In this document: one piece after another, positions 9,800-20,168 of the stretch | Layout of the letters: every line of letters begins with the position of its first letter | Numbering within the stretch: the stretch's first letter is position 1 | From: Phytophthora colocasiae | Taxonomy: Eukaryota; Oomycota; Peronosporomycetes; Peronosporales; Peronosporaceae | DNA length: 64,000 nt | Assembly: GCA_018806915.1 (NCBI GenBank) | Contig: JAGKQI010000034.1 | Span: forward strand, 310,001 to 374,000 | Direction of reading: 5' to 3' | The notes under the pieces: model-generated | Told to the model about the DNA's origin: nothing | The model's database searches: none | What the model saw: the letters and a program-made list of their open reading frames with translations, nothing else | Position numbers and translations under genes: made by a program

Positions 9800-11272
9800 A
9801 TGGTGAAGACGCGTGCGGGGAAAAGGAAAACCAAGGTCGCTCTGTTTAAGGGCAACACGCGGGTGAAGGATGGGCAAACCGAGAGAACTGCGCATACGAG
9901 GCAGTTACTGTCGGTGGCAGCACAAACGAATTCGTTAGTCGTCCCGGCCAAAACGCAGGAGAATCAGTCGGCCAAGAGCAAGTCGTCAACCAAGGGCAAG
10001 CCTTCATCTAAGAAACGAAAGGGGAATATTACTGAGTCCTCGGATGGATCTAGCAAGCGACCAAAACCGACAGGCCAAGATACTGAAGTTTCTGTACAGG
10101 ATGTTGATGCTGCTGAACCGGAGGAGGCAGAAGGCCAAGAGGTTCCCATCAAATTCCTGAAGGAAGCTTGCGATGAAATGAGGAGAGCTTGCAACGAGGA
10201 GTACCAAGGAGATAAGCGGCAATGCGAGCGGCGCACGAAAGCGCAGCCGTACACTTTGGCAAACTATCAGAAGCGCTTGTGGGTAGAACGGTATCTCGCC
10301 GCACGAAATAGATGCGAAAAGGTGGATTACAATGATTTAGCGACCAAAATTCAGTTCAAGGCCTTCAAGAGCGAACCAGCAGAGCTCAAGAAGCACCACC
10401 AGTCTCTGCTCAAGGACGTATATGCAGGGTATCTCAAGGTGTTGGAAAATAAGAAAAACAAGGCTAATGCAGATCCCAGCGCAGGCCTAAGAGAACTCGT
10501 GGCGTCAAGCAATGCCTCGTTGGTCACGAAGATACAGGAGCTTTTGAGCGAGGGCCACGAAGAAACTAAGAAAGAGCTGAGACGTGCAATTCGGGAGGAC
10601 AGAGAGATAAGCCAAGTAGCGAAGCCACTTGCTACTGGAAAGATAGGGAAGGAGTCGAGTTTAGACCAAGTTCAAGCAGTAGCGGCGACTTTACCGACTC
10701 TCGTGTGTGACACTGAAGAGGAGAAGCAGACTTTACGGGCGGAGTTTGATTTGATCTACCGCAAGATCTCCGTCTCGCTGTCTGCTGCATCCGACAGGAA
10801 GTTGAAGGACTTGGAGACAAGCCACGTATCCAAGTTGGAGGATCTCAAGGCGAGACACTTGGAAGCTGAGGAAAAAATTCAAGAACTAGTGCGGGAACTG
10901 GATGAGGAGAAGTTGAACTCCACTACGCTTCGAGAAGAACTAGAGGCTCAGCGCAAAGGCTTCCACTGGTCGACGAGGTGACAAAGGTAAGCAGAAAAAT
11001 TGGAGGAGGCACTCAGAAACAAAACAGCCGAATTAGCAGGAGAGAAGGCGATATCAAGCGGCTACCAGAAGAAAGTAAAATATCTGGAGACAGCACTGAA
11101 TGCGGCGAGAGCGAAGATTGAAGAGCAAGACGAAGAGCTGGAAGCGGCCGTACGGCAAATCAACACGAAAGGCAAGGAAGTGAAATCTGTCAGCAGTACG
11201 ATAAGAAAGAAGGACAAGAAAGGCAGAGGAAGCATGGGTGAAGTCAAAAGAACTAATGCTAAAGGGGGGTAA
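9800..11272 (+). CDS. Lysine-rich coiled-coil protein of unknown function, interrupted by two stops
   Basis: The ATG at 9800 opens 393 codons. It begins with a very basic, low-complexity N-terminus (MVKTRAGKRKTK, Lys/Ser runs that could serve as a nuclear signal), then an acidic patch, a helical middle with several Trp/Tyr/Cys residues, and a long heptad-type coiled coil from about residue 260. TGA at 10979 and TAA at 10988 interrupt the frame, and the same frame then continues as coiled coil to 11272. A 39-bp GT-AG intron (10977-11015) would remove both stops in phase, but it is shorter than other introns here and would delete coiled-coil sequence. Two nonsense mutations are the alternative. 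I do not recognise the family; it may be a repeated gene family or transposon accessory protein. Confidence 0.5.
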
Positions 11273-11490
11273 CGAAGAAGTTGCAGGGAACAACTTGTGA
11301 AATTTAAAGGAAGAGAATAACGAACAGTCAAACGACTTCAACAACCGTGTTTCATTATGTGTTGAAGTAAACTGTGGTGCAATGTTGGTATGTGTCAGGT
11401 GTTCTGGAATTGAGCTCAGGAAGTTTAAGTCCTTGCTAGCTAGCCGCTCTAAGCACTCTTGCACCAGCACCTATTTGTCCTACTGACCCG
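11273..11490. other. Intergenic between convergent genes
   Basis: Short convergent spacer; nothing recognised. Confidence 0.4.
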
Positions 11491-12558
11491 TTATCGACAG
11501 CACGATGCAGCCCTCATTGCCATTGTCGCGAAGTTGCCTCTCCATCTTGTCATGCTTCCACTCGAAGTCCTTGTGGCTTTAAGTTTCTTCGACTGCGACT
11601 GGTCTCGCTCGTCTAATGTACAAGTGTAGCTCTCAGGTGAATTCCCGAATGTCATTTGAACATGAAGTGTTTTCAGAAGCTCCATCGAATACAAAAGGGC
11701 TAGAGCATGAATGTCGATGGCGTGGACATACCAGCGTCGTTAATCCCACCAGGCGAAGATGAGGTAATACCACACACATGTTGATAACCGCCAACACGGC
11801 ATCTTCTTCAAACACGGTGTCATGACAGTACAAAACAGTAGCGGAGTTGATTAGCGAGCCAGGTCGACTTGACGATAATTTTTTCCAGCGCACACAACAG
11901 CTTTGTTGCTTTCCTTAAACCCACGGATGTCTCCGGCGACAACACAGATCTTTTGCAAATGCGGAAGGTCCACAACTGCTGACGCGATTAGTTTCATCCC
12001 TTTTGCTACCAAGTTGTCTTGAATCTCAATGCCCACCACGCAAGACGCCCGAGTTTGTAACGCAATCTGGACGAGAACGTTCCCTATACCAGATCCAGCG
12101 TCGAGAAACACATCGCCCTCTTGAAAGGCTGCTTCAGTTATAAAACTGGATACTGCTACCATCGTGATCTCCCCAGCATTTAGCTGACGCTTATTGGCAC
12201 GTACATCGCGCCTAGTCAACACACGAAAAAGCCTTTCTGTGGCGTTGTACGTGTCTTCGGGAGACAACGGTACCATCAATTGCTCTGTAATTCCGGGCGT
12301 ACTATCCGCTTGTTGGACTCGTTGGCTCTTGCTATTTTGTTGGAGTGACTTCCGAAAGAATCGCGGCGGAAATTGCAACACGTCAGTTCCTAGTCGTCGC
12401 TTGAGCGTCTTGATACGTTGCTGAAGCTTCTCTGGACTCCATTTCTGTGGTCTCATCTTTTCTGCCACTAACGACCACTTGACGCGGCGTCCAGATTTCA
12501 CGTACGTCGCTGCTAGCTGGACGAGCTGGCGATCTTCTTCATCAGAAAAATCTACCAT
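11491..12558 (-). pseudogene. SANT/Myb-like plus DOT1-type methyltransferase-like protein, 3' end broken
   Basis: The ATG at 12558 opens 235 codons. Residues 1-60 form a SANT/Myb-like DNA-binding segment (EEDRQLVQLAATYVKSGRRVKWSLVAEKM followed by basic helix). From about residue 130 there is a Rossmann methyltransferase fold. DVFLDAGSGIGNVLVQIA is motif I of the DOT1 class (usual form D-x-GSG-x-G), and VVGIEIQDNLVAKG is the acidic post-I loop. The frame ends at 11851, but homologous-looking sequence continues in other frames: LINSATVLYCHDTVFEEDAVLAVI and a LVGLTTLVCPRH segment at about 11715-11850, then MELLKTLHVQMTFGNSPESY at about 11635-11694 after a frameshift near 11690. Known role of the family: SAM-dependent lysine methylation. 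Here the C-terminal fold is frame-broken, so this is probably a pseudogene unless short introns were missed. Confidence 0.65.
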
Positions 12559-12801
12559 TCTCTTTCACAAGTTCTCAAGGCCCCGTTTGACTAGAATTTG
12601 TATACCATACGATCTGTAGTCATTACTGGCACTTAAGCCAAGGTTTCGCCACAGTTGACCCATTCCATTTCTACATGTATGCTCACTGATGAACCAATAT
12701 GTATTGAGCCGTTTATCCGTCACTTTGAGCCAGGGAAACTAACCTCGCTGGCGACTAACGCCAGACCTCCAGTAGTCCTGCCACCGGTTGCCCACTTTCT
12801 C

Positions 12802-13287
12802 CTACACGAAACCGCTTTTATAGCTATCGACTTTGTGTCGCGGCTCAGCAGGGGTCTCGGATTTGGCTTCCGTCTGCAGATACTCAAGAAGTACTCGATC
12901 AACGGTTTCTACCTCCATAAAATCCTTGATCTGCTGGCAAAACAAGGCAGCATTTGTCTGCAGGTTGCTCATTGCAACTGGTGTCGATACAAATATCTTG
13001 GCTCGTACACGCGGCCCTGAACGGTACATCCTTCGGATTGCAGTCCAGCCCGAAGTAGACGTGTGCATCTCGTTCCACTTGCTCCAAGTAAACGTTCCGT
13101 AGTCAATTGACACAGCAATTGTCGGGAAAGTGATAATTCCAAACAGCAGAACCGAAAAGATCCAGGGATATCGAGCCATTGGACGCCACCTCCGAGTGTA
13201 TTGACTACGAGCCGAGTCATTCTGTTCGTCTAACTGCCGTCGACGGCTGCAGATGCCGAAGAACGGCTGTCTTGTACGTGATGCCAT
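12802..13287 (-). CDS. Small single-pass membrane protein, unknown function
   Basis: This is an intact 161-codon ORF with a true ATG at 13287. The N-terminus is basic and hydrophilic (Arg/Gln-rich, about 35 residues). It is followed by one clear membrane segment, YPWIFSVLLFGIITFPTIAVSI (about residues 40-61), then a soluble domain rich in Thr/Trp (GTFTWSKWNEM) and a charged helical tail. This topology fits a type II anchored protein or a small organelle membrane subunit. It lies 63 bp downstream of the next minus-strand gene. I do not recognise the family. Coding status is inferred from length, composition and the lack of a competing frame. Confidence 0.55.
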   Translation of the reverse strand: MASRTRQPFFGICSRRRQLDEQNDSARSQYTRRWRPMARYPWIFSVLLFGIITFPTIAVSIDYGTFTWSKWNEMHTSTSGWTAIRRMYRSGPRVRAKIFVSTPVAMSNLQTNAALFCQQIKDFMEVETVDRVLLEYLQTEAKSETPAEPRHKVDSYKSGFV

Positions 13288-13350
13288 CGCAAGATTGGGT
13301 ATCTGCGTCGTTTCAAAGCTTGTAGATCCCTTTGCCGGGGGCTCTTCACT

Positions 13351-14412
13351 CTACGCTACACTTGGATTGAGGAGTCGGTCGAACTTTGCCTCTAGCTGCT
13401 GCTCAGGAGACAGAATACCCTGCTTCTCAAGCTCTTTTTTGCGTTCCTTCTCCTTGGCATTGAGTGCTGCAATACGCCGTTTGTTACGAGTGCTGAGGTC
13501 GTCACGCACTACCCGCTTCATGCGCTTGAAAATCTCTGGCACTGAGTGGGAATGGAGAAAGCGCAGTAGATCACTCTTAGGAGCGTAGTGTTCTCCCAGT
13601 ACGTTGCATCCTACATGACAATCAACCATCAATTTAATTCACACAGTACACTCACACGTAGACGTACCCCATAATTGAGCGATACCATGAGTATCGCGAC
13701 GGAATTCCAGTGGATCTTCTTCCAGCGCTGTGATCTGCAGATGTCGAGGCTGGAAAACACCAGTAGTTTCAATAATTTGCTGGACTCGGAGGCTTTCAAG
13801 CTGGTCTTCCAGTCTCCTTTTAGTGACAGCGCTTGATGTCGACGATAGAAGCCGCAGTAGATCTGCCTGGACACGAACTGAACTCGTTTGGAGCTTTAAC
13901 TCTCCATCTTCGTGCGCTTTCTGTCTGCGTTTCAGCGTGAGCTTCTTCCGTGTAGAGTTCGTATGCATACTGAAATCGTCTGACGCTTGTAGAAGGCGCT
14001 CGAAAGGACTGACATCTCGTTCGTACTGGTATATCTCCCATACATCCTCTGATACTTCGTCAGCCTTCTCCACCGCTACAACCATACACAGCAACGTGTA
14101 CGGAGCTTCTAGCCCGCCTCCATCACTTGGAATCGCAGCATCTTCCAGATACAAATCCAGGAGGAGTGTCGCCTTGTCACCAGCCAACGGATGCCTTCTG
14201 CTTACTGCTCTTGCCCTTGATAGCTGGTAGTAGAGAACTGTATTATCTAGTTAAGACAGCACGCAAAACGCTTCCGGAAGCATATTTCACAAATTTACCT
14301 TGCAATAAAAGGTCGTCAAGCCACTAAAATGTGCCCTGCCAGTTGCACTCCGCTCTAGTAAATCAACGCTTGGCGACCAATGGCGGCAAGGAAGACCTCC
14401 CGCCATGCTCAT
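13351..14412 (-). CDS. Unknown conserved-looking protein, three exons, 309 residues
   Basis: A consistent model is exon 1 14412-14299 (ATG at 14412, 38 codons), exon 2 14223-13668 and exon 3 13610-13351. The introns are 14298-14224 and 13667-13611, both GT-AG, and the phases match (0, then 1). The protein has an N-terminal segment with an alternating hydrophobic stretch (KATLLLDLYLEDA, YTLLCMVVAVEKA). A charged helical middle follows, with SFERLL-type amphipathic helices and a QADLLRLLSSTSSAVTKRR coil, then a basic coiled-coil C-terminus (KRMKRVVRDDL, AKEKERKKELEKQ). I do not recognise the family and assign no function. A gypsy retrotransposon remnant begins within 100 bp upstream of the start codon, so the promoter region has been trimmed or replaced. 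An alternative 5' structure with a micro-exon at 14323-14299 is also possible. Confidence 0.6.
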
Positions 14413-14492
14413 CACCGTTCCAGGGGAGAAATCCGCAAACGACACCTATTGGCTAAAACGACGTGAATATCACTTTAAAGACGAAAGGGCTT

Positions 14493-15509
14493 CTAACAAG
14501 GTTTTTCTCTGAGGTTTTTCTTATCCCAGCAAAGCTGGGATAACGGTCGCCGGTGGGTTAACTTGGCATTAAGCATTTCTCGCGTCCACTGCAGAATCGC
14601 CTCACGCTGTTCCCTCGAAAACGGGAACTGCTTCCGATGGACGGGCGCTGAGTCGGAGACATCGATACTCGCGTACATGTTTCCTTGCCGTGCTGGCGGA
14701 ACCGATGGTAAATCGGATCTGAACACAATATCCCCAAACTCCGACAAGACAGGGTAAACCTCTGTGCCTTCTAGCGCCTTCCATGCCGCAGCCGCTTTTG
14801 GGGTCAAATTAGCTTTGTCTGAAGAAGTAATCAGAAAGCAAAATTCATTGTCAGTGGCTTTCAGGAGTTTGTGCACGTCACGAGGCCAGACCAAACGCGT
14901 GCATCCCACCTCCGAATGGTATCCATGAGTAAAATAATTGCGCAGCCGTGCGTCCGCACGCTGCCTTGGAGAAAGTCGTGGGCGACTGCATCGCTGTCCA
15001 CCCACACACACTGCTGGCTGGACCGTCGGCCTCGGCCGCACCTTCTTGGCAGTCCAGTCAATGATCGGGTTCACCTCCGCGAGCCACGGCAAGCCTAGCA
15101 TCACGTCGCACGCCTCCGGGATCTCCATCACGAACGCTCCAGTAGTGTAAATTGAAACGTCAGGTAAGATAATAGAGAAAGATGTCACTCGACGAGGAAT
15201 GACAGCTTGTTTTCCGCCAACAAGGCGAATCGTCAGCGGCCGGGCGTGCTCGAGGACACGAAGTCCCGCGCGCGCGACGAATTGCGAGCATACTGCATTA
15301 AACGATGCGCCGCTGTCAATAAAAGCAGAGACATGTTGGTCTAATACCAACCCGGACTGCTGTAGGTGACCATGAGGGGAGGATGCCTGGCGCATCAACA
15401 CCACGTCGTCGCTATCGTAGTCGACGGGTGTTTGATGTCCAGGGGCTTGACGCTGTACTGCTGCATGGTCGACGGCAGTCGCGTTCTCCTCGGTGGGGCG
15501 CCAGCCCAC
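14493..15509 (-). pseudogene. Ty3/gypsy pol fragment: aspartic protease and start of reverse transcriptase
   Basis: The 338-codon minus-strand ORF contains a retroviral-type aspartic protease. The catalytic triplet is in FIDSGASFNAV (about 15320), with hydrophobic flanks and the typical DVMLGLPWLAEVNPIIDW segment after it. A linker leads to the first residues of a reverse transcriptase (QFPFSREQREAILQWTREMLNA), after which recognisable sequence stops at about 14560. The fingers/palm region with the YxDD box, RNase H and integrase are absent, so the element is truncated. The protease reading lies just downstream of the gag stop at 15527 in another frame. This is a transposon remnant with no host role visible. 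Confidence 0.85.
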
Positions 15510-15526
15510 CGAGTCTCCTAGTTTTT

Positions 15527-17043
15527 TTACGCACCAGGGCCCTTACTGGGGCATTCTGGCGACTTACGACCCTTGACTCCGCATTTGAAGCAAGTCAGTT
15601 CGGTACTACCTCCCGAACTTGGTATCGACTTCGACAGGGGTGGTGTACCAGACTTTGCAGGCTCCTTGGTACTCGTTTTCCCTTGCTGGAAACGGCTCTG
15701 CTTTGGTACACCTGCTGCCTGGTCTTGGCTCTCGGGGTCTCACGCGAATCCTCAAATTCGTTGTGCGTGATCAATAGTGTCCTTAAGCGTGCGGGGGCAA
15801 TTCTGCGAGACGTAAGAATTCGTGTCCGCGCTCAGATTCTGCTGGTAGAACCAGCGCTTCACGATTTCAGGCATGTTGATGTCCGACATGGACAACAACT
15901 GAGTAAACTTCGTATTGTACTCTTGCTGCGTGGTTGTGACGCGCAAATCGTGCATCTTGCTCAGCATTTTGAATTCGTAATCGTTGTCACGATTGCGTGA
16001 TCGAATTTGCTGTTTGAACAGCGACCATGTACAGTCCTGCACCTCCAATTCGGCAGAGTGGGACATATCAAGATGCAAGGCTTATTACATGTGTTCAGGC
16101 ACCCGACTCAACACAAAATGTACTGATTTGGTTAATTAGCTAAGGATGAAGCGAATTCCCGCTCGAATGGTGAACGTCGACCACCACAATAAAACCTCAT
16201 AAATCAGTTCATTGCGTCCTACCCGCCCATCACCGTCCATCACCCTTGGTCTGGACCGCCATTAGGTCGTACAGGTTATGATGTGACATGGGTGCCGAAT
16301 TGGAGGTGCAGGACTGTACGGGGATTTGCGCCCATCGCGTGTTTGAATTCTCGGTACCAGGCCATGACGTCGACGCCCAGAAATGGGACGACCATGTCCA
16401 CGAAGCGTGAATCGTTGCTACTCGTCTCGACCGTGTGTGCTGCAAAGTGCTCTTCTATGTGGAATAGCCACAGCTCCAAATCGTCCTCAACTCGCCCGTG
16501 AAACTTTGGCGGGTTCGCTTTCTGTTTCTGGCGATTGGTCCGTGCTTGTATTTCGTACATTTCTTGCTGGAATCGAGCCTGCTGCACCATGAACGCGTGC
16601 ATTTGCTGCTGGCTCGTGGCCATGGCCTGCTGCTGGAGTGAGAACATTTCCACGAGGTTAGCCAGAATCTGGGCGGTATCCGTCGCCGGTGGTGGGGCAG
16701 GTGCTGGCTGCGGCGAGACATAAGGCTCTTGTCCTGCCGAAGTTGCAGGTGGCGCTGACCCAGGGCGTACCGGCGGTACAGAGGGGGTAGGCCCGGGAAA
16801 CACGGGTGGTGCTGGCCCTGGTGGAGGCACATGGGGTGCCGGTGTCGTGGATCCCACGTTCACGCCTGCCGAAGGAGACGGTACCTCGGTGTGTTGCTCC
16901 TCCTCGGCCATAGTTTCGTACTCAGCGTAGCCCTTGGTCCTCGGAACTTGGGATGCGTCCGTGGATTCCATTCGGGGAGCTTGGTATGGTCGAAGGTTGG
17001 GTGATTCGTCTTCGGTCTGCCGAGCGGTCCTCCTTGAGCTCAT
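15527..17043 (-). pseudogene. Ty3/gypsy gag gene, split by a MITE
   Basis: Gag starts with the ATG at 17043. It has a Pro-rich N-terminal region, a Gln/Met-rich helix (EMFSLQQQAMATSQQQMHAF) and the start of the Retrotrans_gag capsid domain (PPKFHGRVEDDLELWLFHIEEHF ... DVMAWYREFKHAMGANPRT), up to 16317. The capsid domain resumes at 16031 (TWSLFKQQI...YEFKMLSKMHDLRV...MSDINMPEIVKRWFYQQNL). The 285 bp between is an inserted MITE; removing it restores ANPRTWSLF in frame. A frameshift near 15745-15755 separates the capsid part from a C-terminal zinc knuckle at 15551-15592, which has the form Cx2Cx4Rx4C with Arg where the family has His. The gag frame ends at 15527. Confidence 0.85.
16030..16318. 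mobile_element. 285-bp MITE of Tc1/mariner type inserted in gag
   Basis: The element at 16032-16316 begins CAGTCCTGCACCTCC and ends with the inverse. The terminal inverted repeats are 24 bp and perfect. It is flanked by TA on both sides (16030-16031 and 16317-16318). Removing the element plus one TA rebuilds the uninterrupted gag reading frame across Asn-Pro-Arg-Thr-Trp. A TA duplication and a CAGT terminus are standard for Tc1/mariner elements; the interior has no transposase, so it is non-autonomous. Parsing the duplication as four bases GTAC gives the same empty site. Confidence 0.9.
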
Positions 17044-17377
17044 CAGCGGATGGAACGAATCGTTTCGTACTTAACAGAGTATGTACGGTGTTGCCTCGAC
17101 GGTTGTAGCAAAGCCTTCGGCTCTAATTTTGAAATTGTCTTGCCCTTAGTGATGCTTGCCCTCGAGTCTTGTCTAGCTGCTTGCTAGGAGGCAAATTGAA
17201 GACTGAATTAAATGCAAAAGGTGAACTACGACTTCCTGCTCTGCTACCAGCTTTCTTGTGAAACCAATGCAACGGACGCACCCACTCGCATCCAAGCGAT
17301 CGAGGGGCGCGCGCCTCTGCTTAATCCTTGTGCCCTGAGCGCCAGCAACGGACGGTAATCTCCGTTACATCTTCGAG
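17044..17377. other. Spacer between the gypsy remnant and the Harbinger element
   Basis: There is no supported gene. The region should hold the 5' LTR or leader of the gypsy element (transcribed leftwards) and the left end of the Harbinger element, but I could not identify LTR ends, a primer-binding site or Harbinger terminal repeats here. Confidence 0.35.
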
Positions 17378-17542
17378 ATGAAGAAGTATATCCGAGAGCA
17401 TGAAGACGACAGTGAAGAAGATGAGTGCAACGCGAAAGAACTATTGGACGAGCAATATATCAAGCGCCGCAAGGTGAGGGACCAGATCCAGGAGCTTGAA
17501 TATGAGGTGATCGCGAACGTCCAGGAGCAGCAGTTAATTTAA
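17378..17542 (+). pseudogene. Short coiled-coil remnant, probably Harbinger accessory ORF
   Basis: An open frame from the ATG at 17378 encodes about 54 residues of charged coiled coil (KKYIREHEDDSEEDE, RRKVRDQIQELEYEV). It ends at 17542, tail to tail with the transposase ORF that ends at 17539. The second Harbinger element in this window (31247-33993) has its Myb-like accessory gene in exactly this convergent position, with a similar coiled-coil C-terminus. By that analogy this is the 3' stump of the accessory gene. The assignment is inference; sequence similarity alone is too short to prove it. Confidence 0.4.
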
Positions 17543-18768
17543 CTTGTTCGGCGAAGGTTGAAGTCTTGGATGTGAACGGTGAAGACTTTGCGAAGGATTC
17601 GGCCCCGTGCAGCGTTGCCAAGGTCGATGTCCGTGACGTCTGTGCCCACGCTATTGTCCGCGGGCTGGTACGAGCATTCTGGTAGTCGGTTGTACGCGCT
17701 TGAAACTCGATCGTGTAGCACGCTGTGATCAGCAGCAATGCTAATGCAGAAGTTATGAAGCTTCATGCACGTTTTAATCACTTTACTGACGTTCTTGAAA
17801 TCAACCATCAGAGGCCTCTTAAAAATCTGCCACTTGTTAACGAGCAGACCAAACGACATCTCGATGCGAATGCGTAGTTGGCTGAGGTAAAAATTAAAGT
17901 CTGAGTCCTTCTTCGTCTTCATTTCCAGCTTATCGTAGGGCACTAGTAGGTGGTCCGATAGAGGATATGCGTTGTCCCCAACAAAGTAGTATCCAGAAGG
18001 CAACTGCATGATCTCGTCACTCAACGTCCACTTTTTAAATGCGATGGAATCGCCAACTTTTCCAAGTGAATCAAAACAATACCCTGTAAACCGGCACAGT
18101 GAGTCGCAAATGGCCTGAACGTTCAAGCCATACATCTGATAATGCCCCGAGAAGAACGCAGCTACGTCTGGCACTTCCATACAGCTTGGTGCGCGAATCT
18201 GACATAGCCATCCATCAAGACATCCTACGCAACCTGTCAAGATGCCGTCCTTGCTAATCTTCGTAAAGGCGGTCGCAAGCTCCTTCATGCGGGAGCTAGA
18301 CTTGGTTGGTGAATGAATGCGTAGGTCTTTGCAGTCGCACAAGGCGTCCATCACAGCAATAAACACGTCGTAGAAGGCAGAGCGGGAGACACCAGCAAGG
18401 CAGCGCGTGGCGTGAAAACTTCCTCCCGCCAACCACGAAATCGTCATTTGCAACATGTTTTCGGGAGTGATCGGGTCCGTGTTGGTGCGCCGCTCGGACT
18501 GAATTTCATCGCGAAGCAGCGCAGGCCTCACGAGGGCCAGCAGCTTGTCGAAGGACACGCCGCTCATGCGATAGCACTACTCGAACGCCCCTTCCAGCAA
18601 AAGCGTCTGCTTGTGTAGGCTCCAGTTCAGCCTCTTACGTCGCACGCAGTCACTGGGACTGCTCCGCAGTAAGGCTACAGCTGACGCGGTTGCAGCAAGG
18701 AGTTTCTGGCGCCGTCTGCGTGATTGGCGATCCTGTATCATCCAGGCTGGGATGTCGAACTCGTCCAT
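17539..18768 (-). pseudogene. PIF/Harbinger (HARBI1-like) transposase with one internal stop
   Basis: A single frame runs from the ATG at 18768 to the stop at 17539, about 409 codons, interrupted only by a TAG at 18577-18579. In the second Harbinger copy of this window the equivalent position is Gln (CAG), so a single C-to-T change could explain it. The DDE_Tnp_4 domain is clear: GCVGCLDGWLCQI carries the first Asp, YYFVGDNAYPLSDHLL the second, and LRIRIEMSFGLLVNKW the Glu. The N-terminal part has the family helix-turn-helix region (ISWLAGGSFHATRCLAGVSRSAFYDV). Known role: cut-and-paste transposase that needs a Myb-like partner protein. The copy is probably inactive because of the stop; if Met at 18567 were used it would lack about 67 residues. 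Confidence 0.85.
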
Positions 18769-20168
18769 CGTAAACTTTCGCGCTCAAAATTGCTGTCCCC
18801 GCTCCGACGATCCCGGTCGGGTCGCGCGATCTGAGTGGGGGCGCCGGATCGCCGGACGATTGCTAAACACGCCAACAGCCCTATCCCGCGACGCTTCGTC
18901 GGCCAACCAGAGGCGCGACGATCCGATACGATCTCGGTTCGGAACGGCCCTCAGGATGGTTGGGCGTCTCCAGGCTTGAATATTTGTATTATTTTTGGGT
19001 CAGTATTATATTATATTGACTTGGGGACCCAAGTTGGGGTAAAAGCAATAATACGCAATATAATAATAATAGTGCCGCAATTACGATATTGATATGATAC
19101 TATTTTTCGGAGCCCTGCTCTCAACGTCACAGATTACCACTTGCCCTCGTATATCGTCTCGCCGGCATGTCTTTGAACCAGCGTGGTGTTGCCACAGATC
19201 AAGGGATTTCAACACCGCATCCTTCACCATAAGACTGTAAGGGACTCCGCCGTCACTTGCTCTTTCTGCAAAAACCGAGTCAGTGACATGGTCCAGGTCT
19301 AACTACGCCGTATATTCACTTTTTCGAAATCTGCATTGCGAATGCTGCTGATGATGATCTCGTCTACGAGCTTCTCACGATCAGGTTACTTCTCATTGGC
19401 ATTGATAACTGTCATGTCATCCTAGGTTGTCCTAGTGCATTTGCACGACGCAGGGTATTGTAGTACAATTTTTAGAGCATGGCATTAAAGAGTTAATAGG
19501 AAATCCAAAAAAGGCAACTGCACGACCATCACTCTGTATTGAAGTGTTGTTGACGAAGACTCCTCATTGAAGAGGTCCAATTGCAAAACTGGATCAGATA
19601 AAAGCTGGCAGTTTGCAGTGCACAGACAAATCAATTTGAATTTGGGTCTGATCGTCTTGTGCAAGTGCATGTACCGCCGTTGGGCCCCAAGTTGGAGTTA
19701 AGTTGCCTTGGTAGCTAGGATTCGAGCCACGCAATGGATGTTACATGTGCCCACCTTGAGTTGCATGTACATGAGTGGCAGTGTCGATTTTCGACGTCCC
19801 AGAATGACAACACTTGGAATCGCTCTCGCGTCACTTTCGATGTCAAGCTACGCCGTTGCTCTCTGCGTCATTAGAGTCGTCCTTCGTCGCCTCCCCGGAA
19901 ATCGATGGGTGCAAGTCATTGTTGAACGGAGACACCAGACATCCGGGTCGTTGCCGCAGGAACTCCGCAGGTGATCTGCGAGCTGGCACTTGGCAAAAGA
20001 CAGCCATTTTGACTGGTTTTCCGCTGACGCGACCCTCCTATGCTGCGGGACATTGACACCTGTGCGGGTAATAAAAAAGCATTACCGCCCACCATCCCAT
20101 ACTAAACGCCAAATTAATTCTTAAGTTCGTCTTAAGTGCGCATTTCTATTGAGCTTGAGCAGCTCCGA
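18769..20168. other. 1.4-kb intergenic region
   Basis: I see no supported gene. A GC-rich part at 18780-18980 is followed by an AT-rich stretch (19000-19100) with the palindromic word TTGGGGACCCAAGTTGG; a related word, TTGGGCCCCAAGTTGG, recurs near 19680. The region also holds the promoter of the transporter gene that follows. Short ORFs here have no recognisable domain. Confidence 0.4.

Noticed and set aside
14510..14545. The palindrome TTATCCCAGCAAAGCTGGGATAA as a terminator or element end
   Set aside because: A perfect 23-base palindrome next to the gypsy truncation point, but no second copy or duplication was found to support an element end.
15383..16000. A 205-codon plus-strand ORF across the gypsy element
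   Set aside because: The minus strand in the same interval encodes recognisable gag, zinc knuckle and protease sequence, so this is a shadow frame.
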